From assembly GCA_964585925.1 (NCBI GenBank), contig CAZPFS010000042.1:1-12114 (forward strand): 12,114 bases of DNA. Direction: 5' to 3'. Source of the DNA: JAAZLS01 sp964585925. Lineage in GTDB: Bacteria > Bacillota > Dethiobacteria > DTU022. Shown piece by piece: positions 1 to 6,444 of the stretch. The stretch's first letter is position 1. Every line of letters starts with the position of its first letter. The notes under the pieces are model-generated. The model did no database searches, was not told where the DNA came from, and saw only the letters and a program-made list of their open reading frames with translations. Position numbers and translations under genes: made by a program.

Positions 1-458
1 TCAGCCTCCATACCTTGCAGGCCTATTACCATCTTTTCAAACAGTTCATCTTGGCTTAAGTTTTCCGTCATGGAAACGCCTAGCTTTGCGAACATCTTTG
101 CTGTGTCTTCGGATCCGGCCTGGGCTGCCTCGAAATTAGTAGAAAGCGTTTTCATGCCCATCTGCAGGACCTCTACCGAGGACCCGCTCTGGCTCATGAT
201 GAAGTCCCATTCCTGGAAGGCCTTCCTCGAAAGGCCTATTTTTTGGGACAGCTTATCTACTCGGTCGGTCTGTTCTGCGACGTTTCCAGCCAGGCCCATT
301 ATGGCTGCGCCTGCGCCGACTGCTGCCGTGCCTATGCCTACTAGCGCTTTGCCTGCGCCCTTGGCAAAATTACCGAGCTTACCTTCGGCCTCCTTATTGG
401 CCTTGTCTACTCCGCTGGTGTCGCCGCCATATTCAAATATAACTTTTCCGTCTGACAT
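1..458 (-). CDS. Tail tape measure protein, N-terminal part (runs off the left edge)
   Basis: Open frame of 152 complete codons, beginning with ATG at 458 and continuing past position 1 without a stop. It begins MSDGKVIFEYGGDTSGVDKA. Residues about 30-60 are Gly/Ala-rich and hydrophobic, followed by a stretch with EQTDRVDKLSQKIGLSRKAF and later helical Met/Lys/Glu-rich sequence. This is the usual start of TP901/A118-type tape measure proteins, which set tail length and are threaded through the tail tube during DNA ejection. The gene starts 2 bases after the Gp15 stop, with AAAGGG a few bases upstream as the ribosome binding site. Position after the chaperone and Gp15 genes is the standard place for this gene. 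The length and the C-terminal domains cannot be judged here. Confidence 0.9.
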   Translation of the reverse strand, partial: MSDGKVIFEYGGDTSGVDKANKEAEGKLGNFAKGAGKALVGIGTAAVGAGAAIMGLAGNVAEQTDRVDKLSQKIGLSRKAFQEWDFIMSQSGSSVEVLQMGMKTLSTNFEAAQAGSEDTAKMFAKLGVSMTENLSQDELFEKMVIGLQGMEA

Positions 459-460
459 TG

Positions 461-1036
461 TTATTTACCCTTTACCATGGCCGCCAGCCTGTCTATGTCC
501 TGCTGGAATGATTGCTTTGCCTCGTCTTGGTCATAGGTCAAAGCGTAAACGGCCTTCGCATCCATCAAGGCTTTTATTTCTTCGCCATTGTGCTTGGTCG
601 CTTGTGGTATGGGCTTTAGTCGTATGTTGATGATTTCTTTGATAGCCGTGTCCTGTGGCAGCCCTTCAAACAGCGCCATGAACTGCTCCCAGTGTAGCGT
701 AGCTGTGTGAAGGTCTATACCGTATGCCTGCCAGAACGAAGCGTATATGTACTCTGCGTCCTGGGTGAAGTCGAACGACTTCTTGTTGGACCCTGTCTTG
801 CCTCTGGCTTGTATCTCGGTCCTGAATACCTGCTCTATTATGTTCGCCTTGTCCTGCATGCCTAATTTGACTTTGCCGAGTAAAAACTCGGCTGTCAGCT
901 CCAGTTTGTCTATCCTGGATAAAGTTTTTTCTTTCTGTAGCGCAAATATGCGCAGGACGTTATCGAACTGCAGGTTTATTCTATAGCGCCGCCCCCTGTA
1001 TTTCGTGTGGCGCTTGGGCCTGTGTGTCAGCAGCAT
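461..1036 (-). CDS. Gp15-family phage protein (tail chaperone partner)
   Basis: 191 residues. The centre contains FDFTQDAEYIYASFWQAYGI and then LHWEQFMALFEGLPQDTAIKEI. These are hallmarks of the phage Gp15 family (known from Listeria A118 and many Bacillota prophages): an acidic 'dfeqDAEyIyAaF..qvYGIDL' block, then a 'LHWw.F.aLleGLp' block. The family lies between the small tail assembly chaperone and the tape measure gene and is thought to help tail assembly, by position like gpT-type chaperones; its exact role is not settled. The start at 1036 lies in TAAATGAATG, just after the upstream gene's stop, so translation is probably coupled to that gene. The N-terminus is unusually basic (RPKRHTKYRGRRYR). 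No membrane segment is seen. Confidence 0.88.
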   Translation of the reverse strand: MLLTHRPKRHTKYRGRRYRINLQFDNVLRIFALQKEKTLSRIDKLELTAEFLLGKVKLGMQDKANIIEQVFRTEIQARGKTGSNKKSFDFTQDAEYIYASFWQAYGIDLHTATLHWEQFMALFEGLPQDTAIKEIINIRLKPIPQATKHNGEEIKALMDAKAVYALTYDQDEAKQSFQQDIDRLAAMVKGK

Positions 1037-1040
1037 TCAT

Positions 1041-1418
1041 TTATCGTCTACCGAATTTCTTCCGGTATTCTTTCTTCTTCTCGTCCGCTGCCTTCAAAAA
1101 TTGCGGCACCAGGACTTCGTTCAGGTACGGTATTACTTCTTCCATCATCTCTACGTAGTCGCCCTCGTAAAAGGCGAGAACTTTCTCTGCGTTTTCTGTC
1201 CCCAACATCAGGCTTACCATTTCTGTTATGACTTCGCCCAGCTGGGCTAGGTCCGCCTCGCTGCCAGTCTTGCTGGCTGCTGCCTGTGCGACAAGCAAGG
1301 CGTCCCTTGCCCTGTTGTATTCAGGTACCAGAGCGGTCGGGTCAATATTAATTTTTAGGACTTCGTCGCCTACTTTTAATTCTTCGTATATTCTTTTTTT
1401 TCTTTTAAGTTCCCGCAT
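1041..1418 (-). CDS. Tail assembly chaperone (gpG-like)
   Basis: 125 residues, mostly helical and acidic, with a basic end (KKKEYRKKFGRR). It contains the pattern 'LKVGDEVLKINIDPTALVPEYNRARDAL' (residues about 14-41) and then 'LGEVITEMVSLMLGTENAEKVLAFYEGDYVEM', as in the small chaperone encoded between tail tube and Gp15/tape measure genes in A118-like siphophages. Such proteins coat the tape measure before tube polymerisation. AAGGAG lies about 10 bases before the ATG. The gene's stop is directly followed by the Gp15 start in another frame. I looked for a lambda G/GT-like frameshift fusion and found no open path into Gp15. The assignment rests on size, composition and position more than on a diagnostic motif. 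Confidence 0.75.
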   Translation of the reverse strand: MRELKRKKRIYEELKVGDEVLKINIDPTALVPEYNRARDALLVAQAAASKTGSEADLAQLGEVITEMVSLMLGTENAEKVLAFYEGDYVEMMEEVIPYLNEVLVPQFLKAADEKKKEYRKKFGRR

Positions 1419-1432
1419 TTCGCTTTTACTCC

Positions 1433-2143
1433 TTACCCTGCGTTGACCTTAACAATCCCCGCTTTGATAGCTGCGCTGGCTGCCAGTTCGGCCACCACTA
1501 TGAATTCGCCGTCTACCGCTGTTATGTCGTCGGTGCCGTTCCATGCTGTCCAACCGGTCGCTAAGGCGTCCCCATATTCAGGCAGCGTCACGTATGCGCC
1601 GGTCCGGTACTTGTAGGTGTTGGCCCCTTCTTTCAGTGGGTTGATGTACAGCTTGGTCTTGCCAGTTGTGCTGGGTACTGATACGATTATCAGTCGGTCC
1701 AGGACCTCTGTCGGCTCGTAAATCTCAGGCGGTCCGTTGGCGTGTATCTCGACGCTGACGTTGTTCGGCTGGTTGCCGTCGCCTCTGCTTTCGGTTATGT
1801 GCGCCAGTGTGACGTCCCACTCGAAGAACTCGCCGGCCGCAGCCAGGCGCATCTGTGTCTTACGGGCCTTGCCCCAGTTCATCTTGACCTCATTGGAAAA
1901 AATGTAGTCTTGTACCGGGTCGCCCGTGTAGCGTACGCCGGTCACTGTGATAGTGAACTGGCCGCCGGTTACCTCGGTGCTGCCCCAGCCCTGCTTGCAC
2001 AGGTAGGCCGCCTGGTGTAGTACCTCATTCAGGCTTTCGCTTAGGTTGCTCCAGCCTTCGCAGAAAGGCTCCCAGGTTGGGCTAAGGGTAGGCGTGACGT
2101 TCAGGTACAGGCCGTTCTCGTAGTTTAAGTTTAGTTTAGGCAT
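1433..2143 (-). CDS. Major tail tube protein with C-terminal extra domain
   Basis: 236 residues from the ATG at 2143. That start is chosen over a more upstream one because GGAGGT (2149-2154) sits at ideal distance and the protein then begins MPKLNLNYENGLYLNV. Residues about 1-147 are a tail tube domain: a Trp/Glu segment, then GGQFTITVTGVRYTGDPVQDYI and later FFEWDVTLAHITESRGDGNQ, matching the tube protein type (often mislabelled 'capsid protein') of Bacillota siphophages. Tube subunits stack into the hollow tail. Residues about 148-236 form an added domain containing GWTAWNGTDDITA and FIVVAELAASAAIKAG. It resembles the C-terminus of the major capsid protein in this window and probably decorates the outside of the tube. 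The gene overlaps the preceding gene by 13 bases. Confidence 0.85.
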   Translation of the reverse strand: MPKLNLNYENGLYLNVTPTLSPTWEPFCEGWSNLSESLNEVLHQAAYLCKQGWGSTEVTGGQFTITVTGVRYTGDPVQDYIFSNEVKMNWGKARKTQMRLAAAGEFFEWDVTLAHITESRGDGNQPNNVSVEIHANGPPEIYEPTEVLDRLIIVSVPSTTGKTKLYINPLKEGANTYKYRTGAYVTLPEYGDALATGWTAWNGTDDITAVDGEFIVVAELAASAAIKAGIVKVNAG

Positions 2144-2541
2144 TTTATACCTCCGGTGGAAAAGCTGACGGTTAGCAGTGACCCGTAAAGCCACCTGTTC
2201 CCGTCGGATTGTTCCCTTGATAAATAGCTCGGTGGGCTGCTGGTTTCTATCTCGTAAATGGCCCAGCCGTCACCTTGCGGGTAGCTTGTCTGCAACATCA
2301 AATATTTATGTATGTTGCTCATTGCGTGTAACAGTACGCTTAGGTCCGTGTGCTTGCCGTTAAGCGCTATCGTTACCTGCCAGTTGCCGCCCTTGTTCAC
2401 AAAGCGCCGGTCTGCCATGCCTGGGCCTAAATAAATAGCCAGGCTGTTGCCCATGGGCATTGCCCCGTGTTCTATCTTGGCGTATGGCTCTGCGTAAATC
2501 TCGGCCAGCTCTTTTACTGCTTGCAGGATGTTGGCGTACAT
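2131..2541 (-). CDS. Minor capsid protein 3-like (tail terminator position)
   Basis: 136 residues, starting MYANILQAVKELAEIYAEPY and containing a central NWQVTIALNGKHTDLSVLLHAMSNIHKYL block and a C-terminal region rich in aromatic residues and Ser/Thr. Size, order and composition fit the Minor_capsid_3 family of A118-like phages. That family lies between Minor_capsid_2 and the tail tube gene, the place where lambda gpU-like tail terminators are found. A role closing the head-proximal end of the tail tube is inferred from position. The start overlaps the preceding stop as TAATG, and the end overlaps the tail tube start by 13 bases, indicating tight translational coupling. Confidence 0.72.
   Translation of the reverse strand: MYANILQAVKELAEIYAEPYAKIEHGAMPMGNSLAIYLGPGMADRRFVNKGGNWQVTIALNGKHTDLSVLLHAMSNIHKYLMLQTSYPQGDGWAIYEIETSSPPSYLSREQSDGNRWLYGSLLTVSFSTGGIKCLN
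2149..2154 (-). promoter_or_regulatory. Ribosome binding site that fixes the tail tube start
   Basis: GGAGGT lies 5 bases upstream of the ATG at 2143, within the end of the minor capsid 3 gene. It decides against the longer reading that would start near 2194 and add 17 residues. Confidence 0.8.
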
Positions 2542-2894
2542 TACATCTTTTCCTTTGCTGCTTTGTCCAGCATTTTTATGTACTTATCTCTGTTCTGCGT
2601 GTAGGCGAAGTGCGCCCACAGTGTTCTTGCGTTCGGGTTACTGTCATGGGCCGGGTTGCCTGCGTAGTAAACCTTCTTAGCGTATGGCGTGTCCCATATC
2701 AGCTTGCCCTTTTCCAGCTCGCTCGCTCTTATGGACGACCGTATCATTTCGCCGGTGTCCATCCTTGCGTAAAAGTTAGCGTCCTTCAGTGCCTCGTTCA
2801 TCACGATTGGCAGTGCGGCCTCGGCAGCCTTATCTATCTTGCGCATCAGCTTTCTGTCATCAAACTCTACCCTTACGCTTACTGTTGGTTTCAT
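2541..2894 (-). CDS. Minor capsid protein 2-like (HK97 gp10-type tail component)
   Basis: 117 residues. It shows the classic pattern of the Minor_capsid_2/HK97-gp10 group: a charged N-terminal helix (DRKLMRKIDKAAEAAL), then ARMDTGEMIRSSIRASEL (residues about 43-60), then LIWDTPYAKKVYYAG, and a C-terminal TLWAHFAYTQNRDKYIKMLD. The 'DTG.mi.SS' and 'W.tpYA..vYy' elements are characteristic. Proteins of this type are found at the head-tail junction. The ATG overlaps the stop of the upstream Minor_capsid_1 gene as ATGA, and its own TAA overlaps the next ATG. Confidence 0.83.
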   Translation of the reverse strand: MKPTVSVRVEFDDRKLMRKIDKAAEAALPIVMNEALKDANFYARMDTGEMIRSSIRASELEKGKLIWDTPYAKKVYYAGNPAHDSNPNARTLWAHFAYTQNRDKYIKMLDKAAKEKM

Positions 2895-3226
2895 ACCAGC
2901 CCCACCTCCTGATGGTGCAGCCCGCTTTCGTCGTGTTCCTGGTCGTTCAGTACAATAGTGTATTTCTTACCATTGAACTCTATCTGTTGGTCCACCTCAA
3001 AAATCAGGCCTGTTGGGCTGCTGTTGCGCTGGTCGTAAAACATCAAAAGGGCCAGCTGAAGTTCTTCATTGTCCCTGCTCTTGACCAGCTTGCTTGTCGG
3101 CTCAAACCGGACGAACCGGAGCGCTTGCTCATTGGTATAAGCGATATTGCCCCAGTCGTCGGTTGTCTTGCCTGTCAAATACTTGGCCTGGTGTATCAGT
3201 AAAGTTTTAGGTATAGGTCTGCTCAT
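2891..3226 (-). CDS. Minor capsid protein 1-like (head closure/stopper)
   Basis: 111 residues. It starts MSRPIPKTLLIHQAKYLTGK, continues with WGNIAYTNEQALRFVRFEPT, and has a C-terminal beta-rich part with IEFNGKKYTIVLNDQEHDES. This fits Minor_capsid_1 of A118-like phages: a short N-terminal helix, then 'l..vRfep', then a 'f.v.gk.y.i......hh.EvglV' ending, seen here as GLHHQEVGLV. Position after the connector and before the gp10-like gene suggests the head-closure (stopper) ring. The start lies one base after the connector stop (TGACATG). Confidence 0.8.
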   Translation of the reverse strand: MSRPIPKTLLIHQAKYLTGKTTDDWGNIAYTNEQALRFVRFEPTSKLVKSRDNEELQLALLMFYDQRNSSPTGLIFEVDQQIEFNGKKYTIVLNDQEHDESGLHHQEVGLV

Positions 3227-3227
3227 G

Positions 3228-3560
3228 TCAGCACAAGCCCCTGTAAAGTAGCCCTGTCGGCAGCAGGTGACCGGTTGCTATCTTAGATACCTTTGCCGGT
3301 CGCCCGCCACCATATGAGAACTTGCCGATTGATACCGGCCCTGCCACTTCTTCGCCGCCTGTTTCCGCCAGGTACTTCACCTGTGCAGCAATCGCTTTCT
3401 TGACAGCCACCAATTGGCCCTCTGTTAAGCGGTCATTGACCCTGAACAGCGTCGCCTCGTGGATATCCGCCTGCGCCTGCTCTATCAGGTTGTCGAACTC
3501 CTCTGACGTTATCCATGTTTTAGGATAGCGGCTTTTGAAGTAACAGTAATTTATAAGCAT
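3228..3560 (-). CDS. Head-tail connector (adaptor) protein
   Basis: 110 residues. The N-terminal two thirds are helical: NYCYFKSRYPKTWITSEEFD, then LIEQAQADIHEATLFRV and LTEGQLVAVKKAIAAQVKYL. A glycine-rich loop GKFSYGGGR follows and a short hydrophobic end. A small helical protein with the 'vgkfsyg' segment directly after the major capsid gene is typical of gp6/gp15-like adaptors, which dock onto the portal ring after packaging. Its ATG overlaps the capsid stop as TAATG, without a strong ribosome binding site, so translation is probably coupled to capsid translation. Confidence 0.8.
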   Translation of the reverse strand: MLINYCYFKSRYPKTWITSEEFDNLIEQAQADIHEATLFRVNDRLTEGQLVAVKKAIAAQVKYLAETGGEEVAGPVSIGKFSYGGGRPAKVSKIATGHLLPTGLLYRGLC

Positions 3561-4663
3561 TATGCGTCTCTTTCTTCAACGCCACGAGCATAGCCAACAG
3601 CAACAACCTTGTTACTTGCGTCGACTGCCACAATCTCGATTATGTCTTTCTCATTGGCCTTTACGTTTGTGCCGTTGTAAGTGAAAGATGTCCACTTATC
3701 CATTGCAGAAGTGGCTTCTTCACCATAGACCGCTCTTGCGTCAGGGTTCAGTGCATACAGATAGGTTGTGCCGCTCACCCCAGCAGAAAACTTTGTTTTA
3801 TCGAGTGAACCAGCGTCGGCCTCGGCTGTCACCGCAAGCAAGGTCGGCCCATAGCAAACATTGACGCCGTCTGCCCGGAGTACGGCATGGTCGAAAACGA
3901 ACCGGCCACGGACAGCACTTGCACCAATATACTTAGCAGACCCGCTCAGGTCGGCAATGTGAATAGGAACGCTCCACTCATTAACTCTGGTTGCAAAGCG
4001 AGGGTGACCTGCAATGAACCGAAGATTAGCGGTGCTGTCGTTCCAGACATAAACATTAAAACCGGCGTACTGTCCAATTGCGCCAGTTGCCAGTATCTGC
4101 TGCGAAAGGTCGCCCTGCCTGATGAAGTGGTCTTTATCTTTCAGCATTATGCCGTAAACATCAGGAGTGACCAGTAAGTATCTTTTGCCGTCGTTGGGAA
4201 TTTTGGCTTTTGTCATGTAGACGCCAATGTCCACGACCAGATTGTAAATGTTGTCGGACTCAACCAGCTCAAGCCCATGCTTTTTGCCGTCGGCCAGCAA
4301 GACTGTACCGCCCTCGGTGTCAATCTTTGCGCCCAGAGCATAGCTTGCGCTGTCCAGCCGGTCTGCGACCAGGTTGTCGGGGACTGCATCAGCTGCATAA
4401 CCGTCTATGACCTCGTTGACTGCCACGTCTTTGGTGATAGGCAGATTAACATAGGTCGTTGCGCCCTCGGTAACGTCGACGCCATTGACCGAGCTGTAGT
4501 TGGCAACTGTCGGGTCTGTGTCACGCTTGGGCACTTTGACTGCGCCAGCTTTCGGGTCGCCCTGATAATCGTTGTTGAAAACAATGCCGTCCTTGAGCAT
4601 TAGCTCATTGCGGAGCTTTGCCAGGACTAAAGCAGAAAATCTATCTTGTTTAGTATGTGCCAT
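3560..4663 (-). CDS. Major capsid protein (HK97-fold) with C-terminal extra domain
   Basis: 367 residues, longer than a bare HK97-fold coat of this type. The N-terminus MAHTKQDRFSALVLAKLRNE, then VKVPKRDTDPTVANYSSVNG, TYVNLPITKDVAVNEVIDGY and later ASYALGAKIDTEGGTVLLAD and RYLLVTPDVYGIML are typical of coat proteins that follow a DUF4355 scaffold in Bacillota siphophages. Residues up to about 277 cover the shell domain, ending with LRADGVNVCYGPTLLA. Residues about 278-360 form an added domain (TTYLYALNP, KWTSFTYNGT, IIEIVAVDASNKVVAVGYA) resembling the tail tube C-terminus, probably exposed on the capsid surface. A perfect ribosome binding site AGGAGG (4671-4676) lies 7 bases before the ATG, fitting high expression. 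A hairpin precedes it. Confidence 0.88.
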   Translation of the reverse strand: MAHTKQDRFSALVLAKLRNELMLKDGIVFNNDYQGDPKAGAVKVPKRDTDPTVANYSSVNGVDVTEGATTYVNLPITKDVAVNEVIDGYAADAVPDNLVADRLDSASYALGAKIDTEGGTVLLADGKKHGLELVESDNIYNLVVDIGVYMTKAKIPNDGKRYLLVTPDVYGIMLKDKDHFIRQGDLSQQILATGAIGQYAGFNVYVWNDSTANLRFIAGHPRFATRVNEWSVPIHIADLSGSAKYIGASAVRGRFVFDHAVLRADGVNVCYGPTLLAVTAEADAGSLDKTKFSAGVSGTTYLYALNPDARAVYGEEATSAMDKWTSFTYNGTNVKANEKDIIEIVAVDASNKVVAVGYARGVEERDA

Positions 4664-4679
4664 TTATAAGCCTCCTGTT

Positions 4680-4699
4680 GGTGGCTCGCCTGGGCCACC
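4680..4699 (-). promoter_or_regulatory. Perfect 6-bp inverted repeat (hairpin) before the major capsid gene
   Basis: GGTGGC (4680-4685) and GCCACC (4694-4699) flank an 8-base spacer in the short gap between the scaffold stop (4702) and the capsid ribosome binding site (4671-4676). In RNA it would form a GC-rich stem. There is no following U-tract in the direction of transcription, so a classical terminator is unlikely. A role in mRNA stability, processing or tuning of scaffold-to-capsid ratio is inference. Confidence 0.5.
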
Positions 4700-4701
4700 T
4701 A

Positions 4702-5244
4702 TTATATCTTGATGTCCGGGTTCTTTGCGAGAAAAGCTTTCTCTACACCGTCTAATTGTGGCTGCGGGTCGCCCATTTCTCTGCCTGTTTTCACTTGCCC
4801 CTTGAACTGCTTGTTGGCCTCCAGGTACTCTGACAGCGCCTTGTCAAAGGTCTTGTCGTCAGTCACCATGGCTCCTGCCTTGTGTGCGACGAACTCTACA
4901 AAGTCCTGTGTTACGCCTGCTGCCAGTGCTGCCCGTTCCCGCTCGTACTTGGTAGCCTTGGCCTTGCTCTCTGCTGCCTCTTGTTCTATCTGGGCCAGCC
5001 GTTCTTCCATTGCTTTCAGTTCCGGTGATTTTTCCGGCTTTTTCTGTTCATCTTGCCAGGCTTTGAAGGCTGCCATTTCTTCCTTGGTCGGCATGTCCTT
5101 TAATTTCTTGGCCACGATAGCGTCCGCTATTTTCTGGGCCTCTCGCCTGACGTCTTCTTCCGTTAAGCCTTTAGGCGGGTCATCTTGCTTACCACCGCCT
5201 TCGCCTTCGCTGAAAAATGGTCTGTAGGTGCGTTTGAAAAACAT
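4702..5244 (-). CDS. Capsid scaffold protein (DUF4355-like)
   Basis: 180 residues. The start MFFKRTYRPFFSEGEGGGKQ is the usual short aromatic/basic lead-in of DUF4355 scaffolds. A long charged helical region follows (residues about 25-110) with coiled-coil character: ELKAMEERLAQIEQEAAESK and neighbouring Glu/Lys/Ala-rich sequence. Then comes a small C-terminal segment (GVTQDFVEFVAHKAGAMV and further) that by analogy binds coat protein. Scaffolds of this type fill the procapsid and leave before or during packaging. Place between the minor capsid 2 and major capsid genes agrees. The ribosome binding site GGGAGGT (5251-5257) lies 6 bases before the ATG and is part of a tandem repeat tract. Confidence 0.87.
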   Translation of the reverse strand: MFFKRTYRPFFSEGEGGGKQDDPPKGLTEEDVRREAQKIADAIVAKKLKDMPTKEEMAAFKAWQDEQKKPEKSPELKAMEERLAQIEQEAAESKAKATKYERERAALAAGVTQDFVEFVAHKAGAMVTDDKTFDKALSEYLEANKQFKGQVKTGREMGDPQPQLDGVEKAFLAKNPDIKI

Positions 5245-5248
5245 ATAG

Positions 5249-5323
5249 TTACCTCCCGTTTATAGCCCGTCGGCATTTCCCGTTTCTTGTCCGTCGACTT
5301 CCCCGTTTATAGCCCGTCGGCAT
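5249..5323 (-). other. Possible 24-codon leader ORF inside the scaffold leader repeats
   Basis: An ATG in the first leader repeat opens a frame that ends at a TAA overlapping the scaffold ribosome binding site, 4 bases before the scaffold ATG. The predicted peptide begins MPTGYKRGSRRTRNGK and is strongly basic. The ribosome binding site is poor (GGGAA almost touching the ATG) and the sequence is simply what the repeats spell, so it may never be translated. If it were, its termination next to the scaffold start could influence scaffold translation. Confidence 0.2.
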
Positions 5324-5342
5324 TTCCCGTTTATAGCTCGTC
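5251..5342 (-). repeat. Four imperfect tandem repeats forming the scaffold gene leader
   Basis: Read on the minus strand, four consecutive units share the pattern GACGGGCTATAAACGGGAAA. They lie at 5319-5342 (24 bp), 5296-5318 (23 bp), 5272-5295 (24 bp) and 5251-5271 (21 bp, then diverging). An exact 31-bp direct repeat also exists with copies at 5255-5285 and 5302-5332, offset by 47 bp. The first unit overlaps the last codon and stop of the minor capsid 2 gene. The last unit changes GGGAAAT to GGGAGGT and thereby provides the scaffold ribosome binding site. The tract fills the whole gap between the two genes. Confidence 0.9.
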
Positions 5343-6444
5343 AGCTGTGGACGACTGCACGTTCGGACCTCATGGTCCTGCCTACCTTCTTGCTGAAGGC
5401 CTCGTACTCCTTGGTCTTTTCTTCGACCTTGGCTCTGGCTCTTGCTGCAGTGTCACTATCGCCTAAAGCGTCCGCTGCCATTTCCCTGCGTGTCCATTTC
5501 CGGATATCCCGTTCTATCGACCGCTGGACTTGGCTGTCCTCGTACGCTTGTTCGACTTCTTCTTCATTATATCGTTCATATACCTGTTCTGACAAGCCCT
5601 CGAAGTACGGGTAGAAAACATGGCGGCAATTCCAGCCCATCAGACCCTCACCTGTTCCGTAGCCTGTTGCTGCTGCCAGGTTTGGATAGTCCGCCGTTCC
5701 GCCTTCCAGTGAATAAATTTGCCCTTGCCATTCTGCATGTTCCGGCCTGGCGTCTGCGTGGCTTGACACTTCGACCAGGTTGGCTCCGTACTCCTGCGCT
5801 CGCTGGGTCTGCATACGTCCTACCATCTGTGCGGATGATGTCAAAATATTTCTGCGCAGTGCTACGTCTACTTGTGTCTTGCGCCCCCCGCTGTATGTCA
5901 CTGTGCGTATGCCTTTGTCGGCCAGTTCGATTACGCCCTTGCGGACCGAATTGTAGTAGCTGTCTATACCCGTCATTGTTTCCAGGTATGTCTGGTTCAC
6001 GATATTGGTATACTCTGCCATGCTGGCCTGCAGCGCTGTTGTGTTGGTCAGGTTCATGTAATTCTTGGCATTGTTTATCGCTGCGTGTAATATCTGCTCT
6101 ATGGCCGGACTGGCGTCTATTGGCAGTGGAGTCACCTCCAGGACCTTCTCTCGCACTGCCATTTTGTATTTCCGTTCGTCGTCCTCCAGTGCCTTGTAGC
6201 CTACGCTGCGAAAGCCGGCAGCTATTTCTTCCGGCATTCGTTTTGTGTATCTGCTTATTATCTGGATGTTGCTTTTCCGTAGCTGGCCTAACTGGTCCAA
6301 CTTGTCTAACTGCCACAGGTACATATCCAGTGGCTCCTCGCCCTTCAGGCTCTTAGCGATATTAATAACTAGGTCCGTTTCCATTTTTTGGTACAGGCCC
6401 GTTACGCTCTTGAACAGTCTTTCTATCTGGTATGGCTGTATCAT
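5341..6444 (-). CDS. Minor capsid protein 2 / MuF-like head morphogenesis protein
   Basis: 367 residues, a usual length for the phage minor capsid protein 2 (Phage_min_cap2) family that follows A118-type portals. The N-terminal two thirds are helical: IERLFKSVTGLYQKMETDLV, YLWQLDKLDQLGQLRKSNIQ, TTALQASMAEYTNIVNQTYL. Then comes the signature MuF-like block: RMQTQRAQEYGANLVEVSSH, DARPEHAEWQGQIYSLEGG, and GEGLMGWNCRHVFYPYFEG with the conserved 'GWNCRH'. A charged helical tail follows (residues about 300-367). These proteins associate with the portal inside the capsid and may be ejected with DNA. No C-terminal toxin domain is apparent. The start overlaps the portal stop by 4 bases (ATGA). The stop lies inside the first unit of the leader repeats. 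Confidence 0.88.
   Translation of the reverse strand: MIQPYQIERLFKSVTGLYQKMETDLVINIAKSLKGEEPLDMYLWQLDKLDQLGQLRKSNIQIISRYTKRMPEEIAAGFRSVGYKALEDDERKYKMAVREKVLEVTPLPIDASPAIEQILHAAINNAKNYMNLTNTTALQASMAEYTNIVNQTYLETMTGIDSYYNSVRKGVIELADKGIRTVTYSGGRKTQVDVALRRNILTSSAQMVGRMQTQRAQEYGANLVEVSSHADARPEHAEWQGQIYSLEGGTADYPNLAAATGYGTGEGLMGWNCRHVFYPYFEGLSEQVYERYNEEEVEQAYEDSQVQRSIERDIRKWTRREMAADALGDSDTAARARAKVEEKTKEYEAFSKKVGRTMRSERAVVHS

Noticed and set aside
1036..1041. Programmed frameshift joining the tail chaperone to Gp15
   Set aside because: The -1 frame stops within a few codons, and the +1 frame meets TGA immediately before the Gp15 ATG. No slippery heptamer of the usual form is seen.
1236..1247. 12-bp perfect palindrome GCCCAGCTGGGC inside the chaperone gene
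   Set aside because: It lies within coding sequence, has no loop and no U-tract. A chance palindrome of this length in 12 kb is not surprising.
1394..1401. Run of eight A (minus strand) near the start of the chaperone gene as a slippage site
   Set aside because: It encodes Lys/Arg codons at the N-terminus. A shift there would not give a sensible product, and such runs are common in Lys-rich starts.
5251..5342. CRISPR array
   Set aside because: The units are directly adjacent and imperfect, with no unique spacers of regular length and no cas genes nearby.
5442..6356. Plus-strand open frame of 304 codons opposite the minor capsid 2 gene
   Set aside because: It is antisense to a clearly recognised gene, has an odd composition (Leu/Pro/Arg/Ser/Cys-rich) and no ribosome binding site. 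The same applies to the other plus-strand frames across the window.
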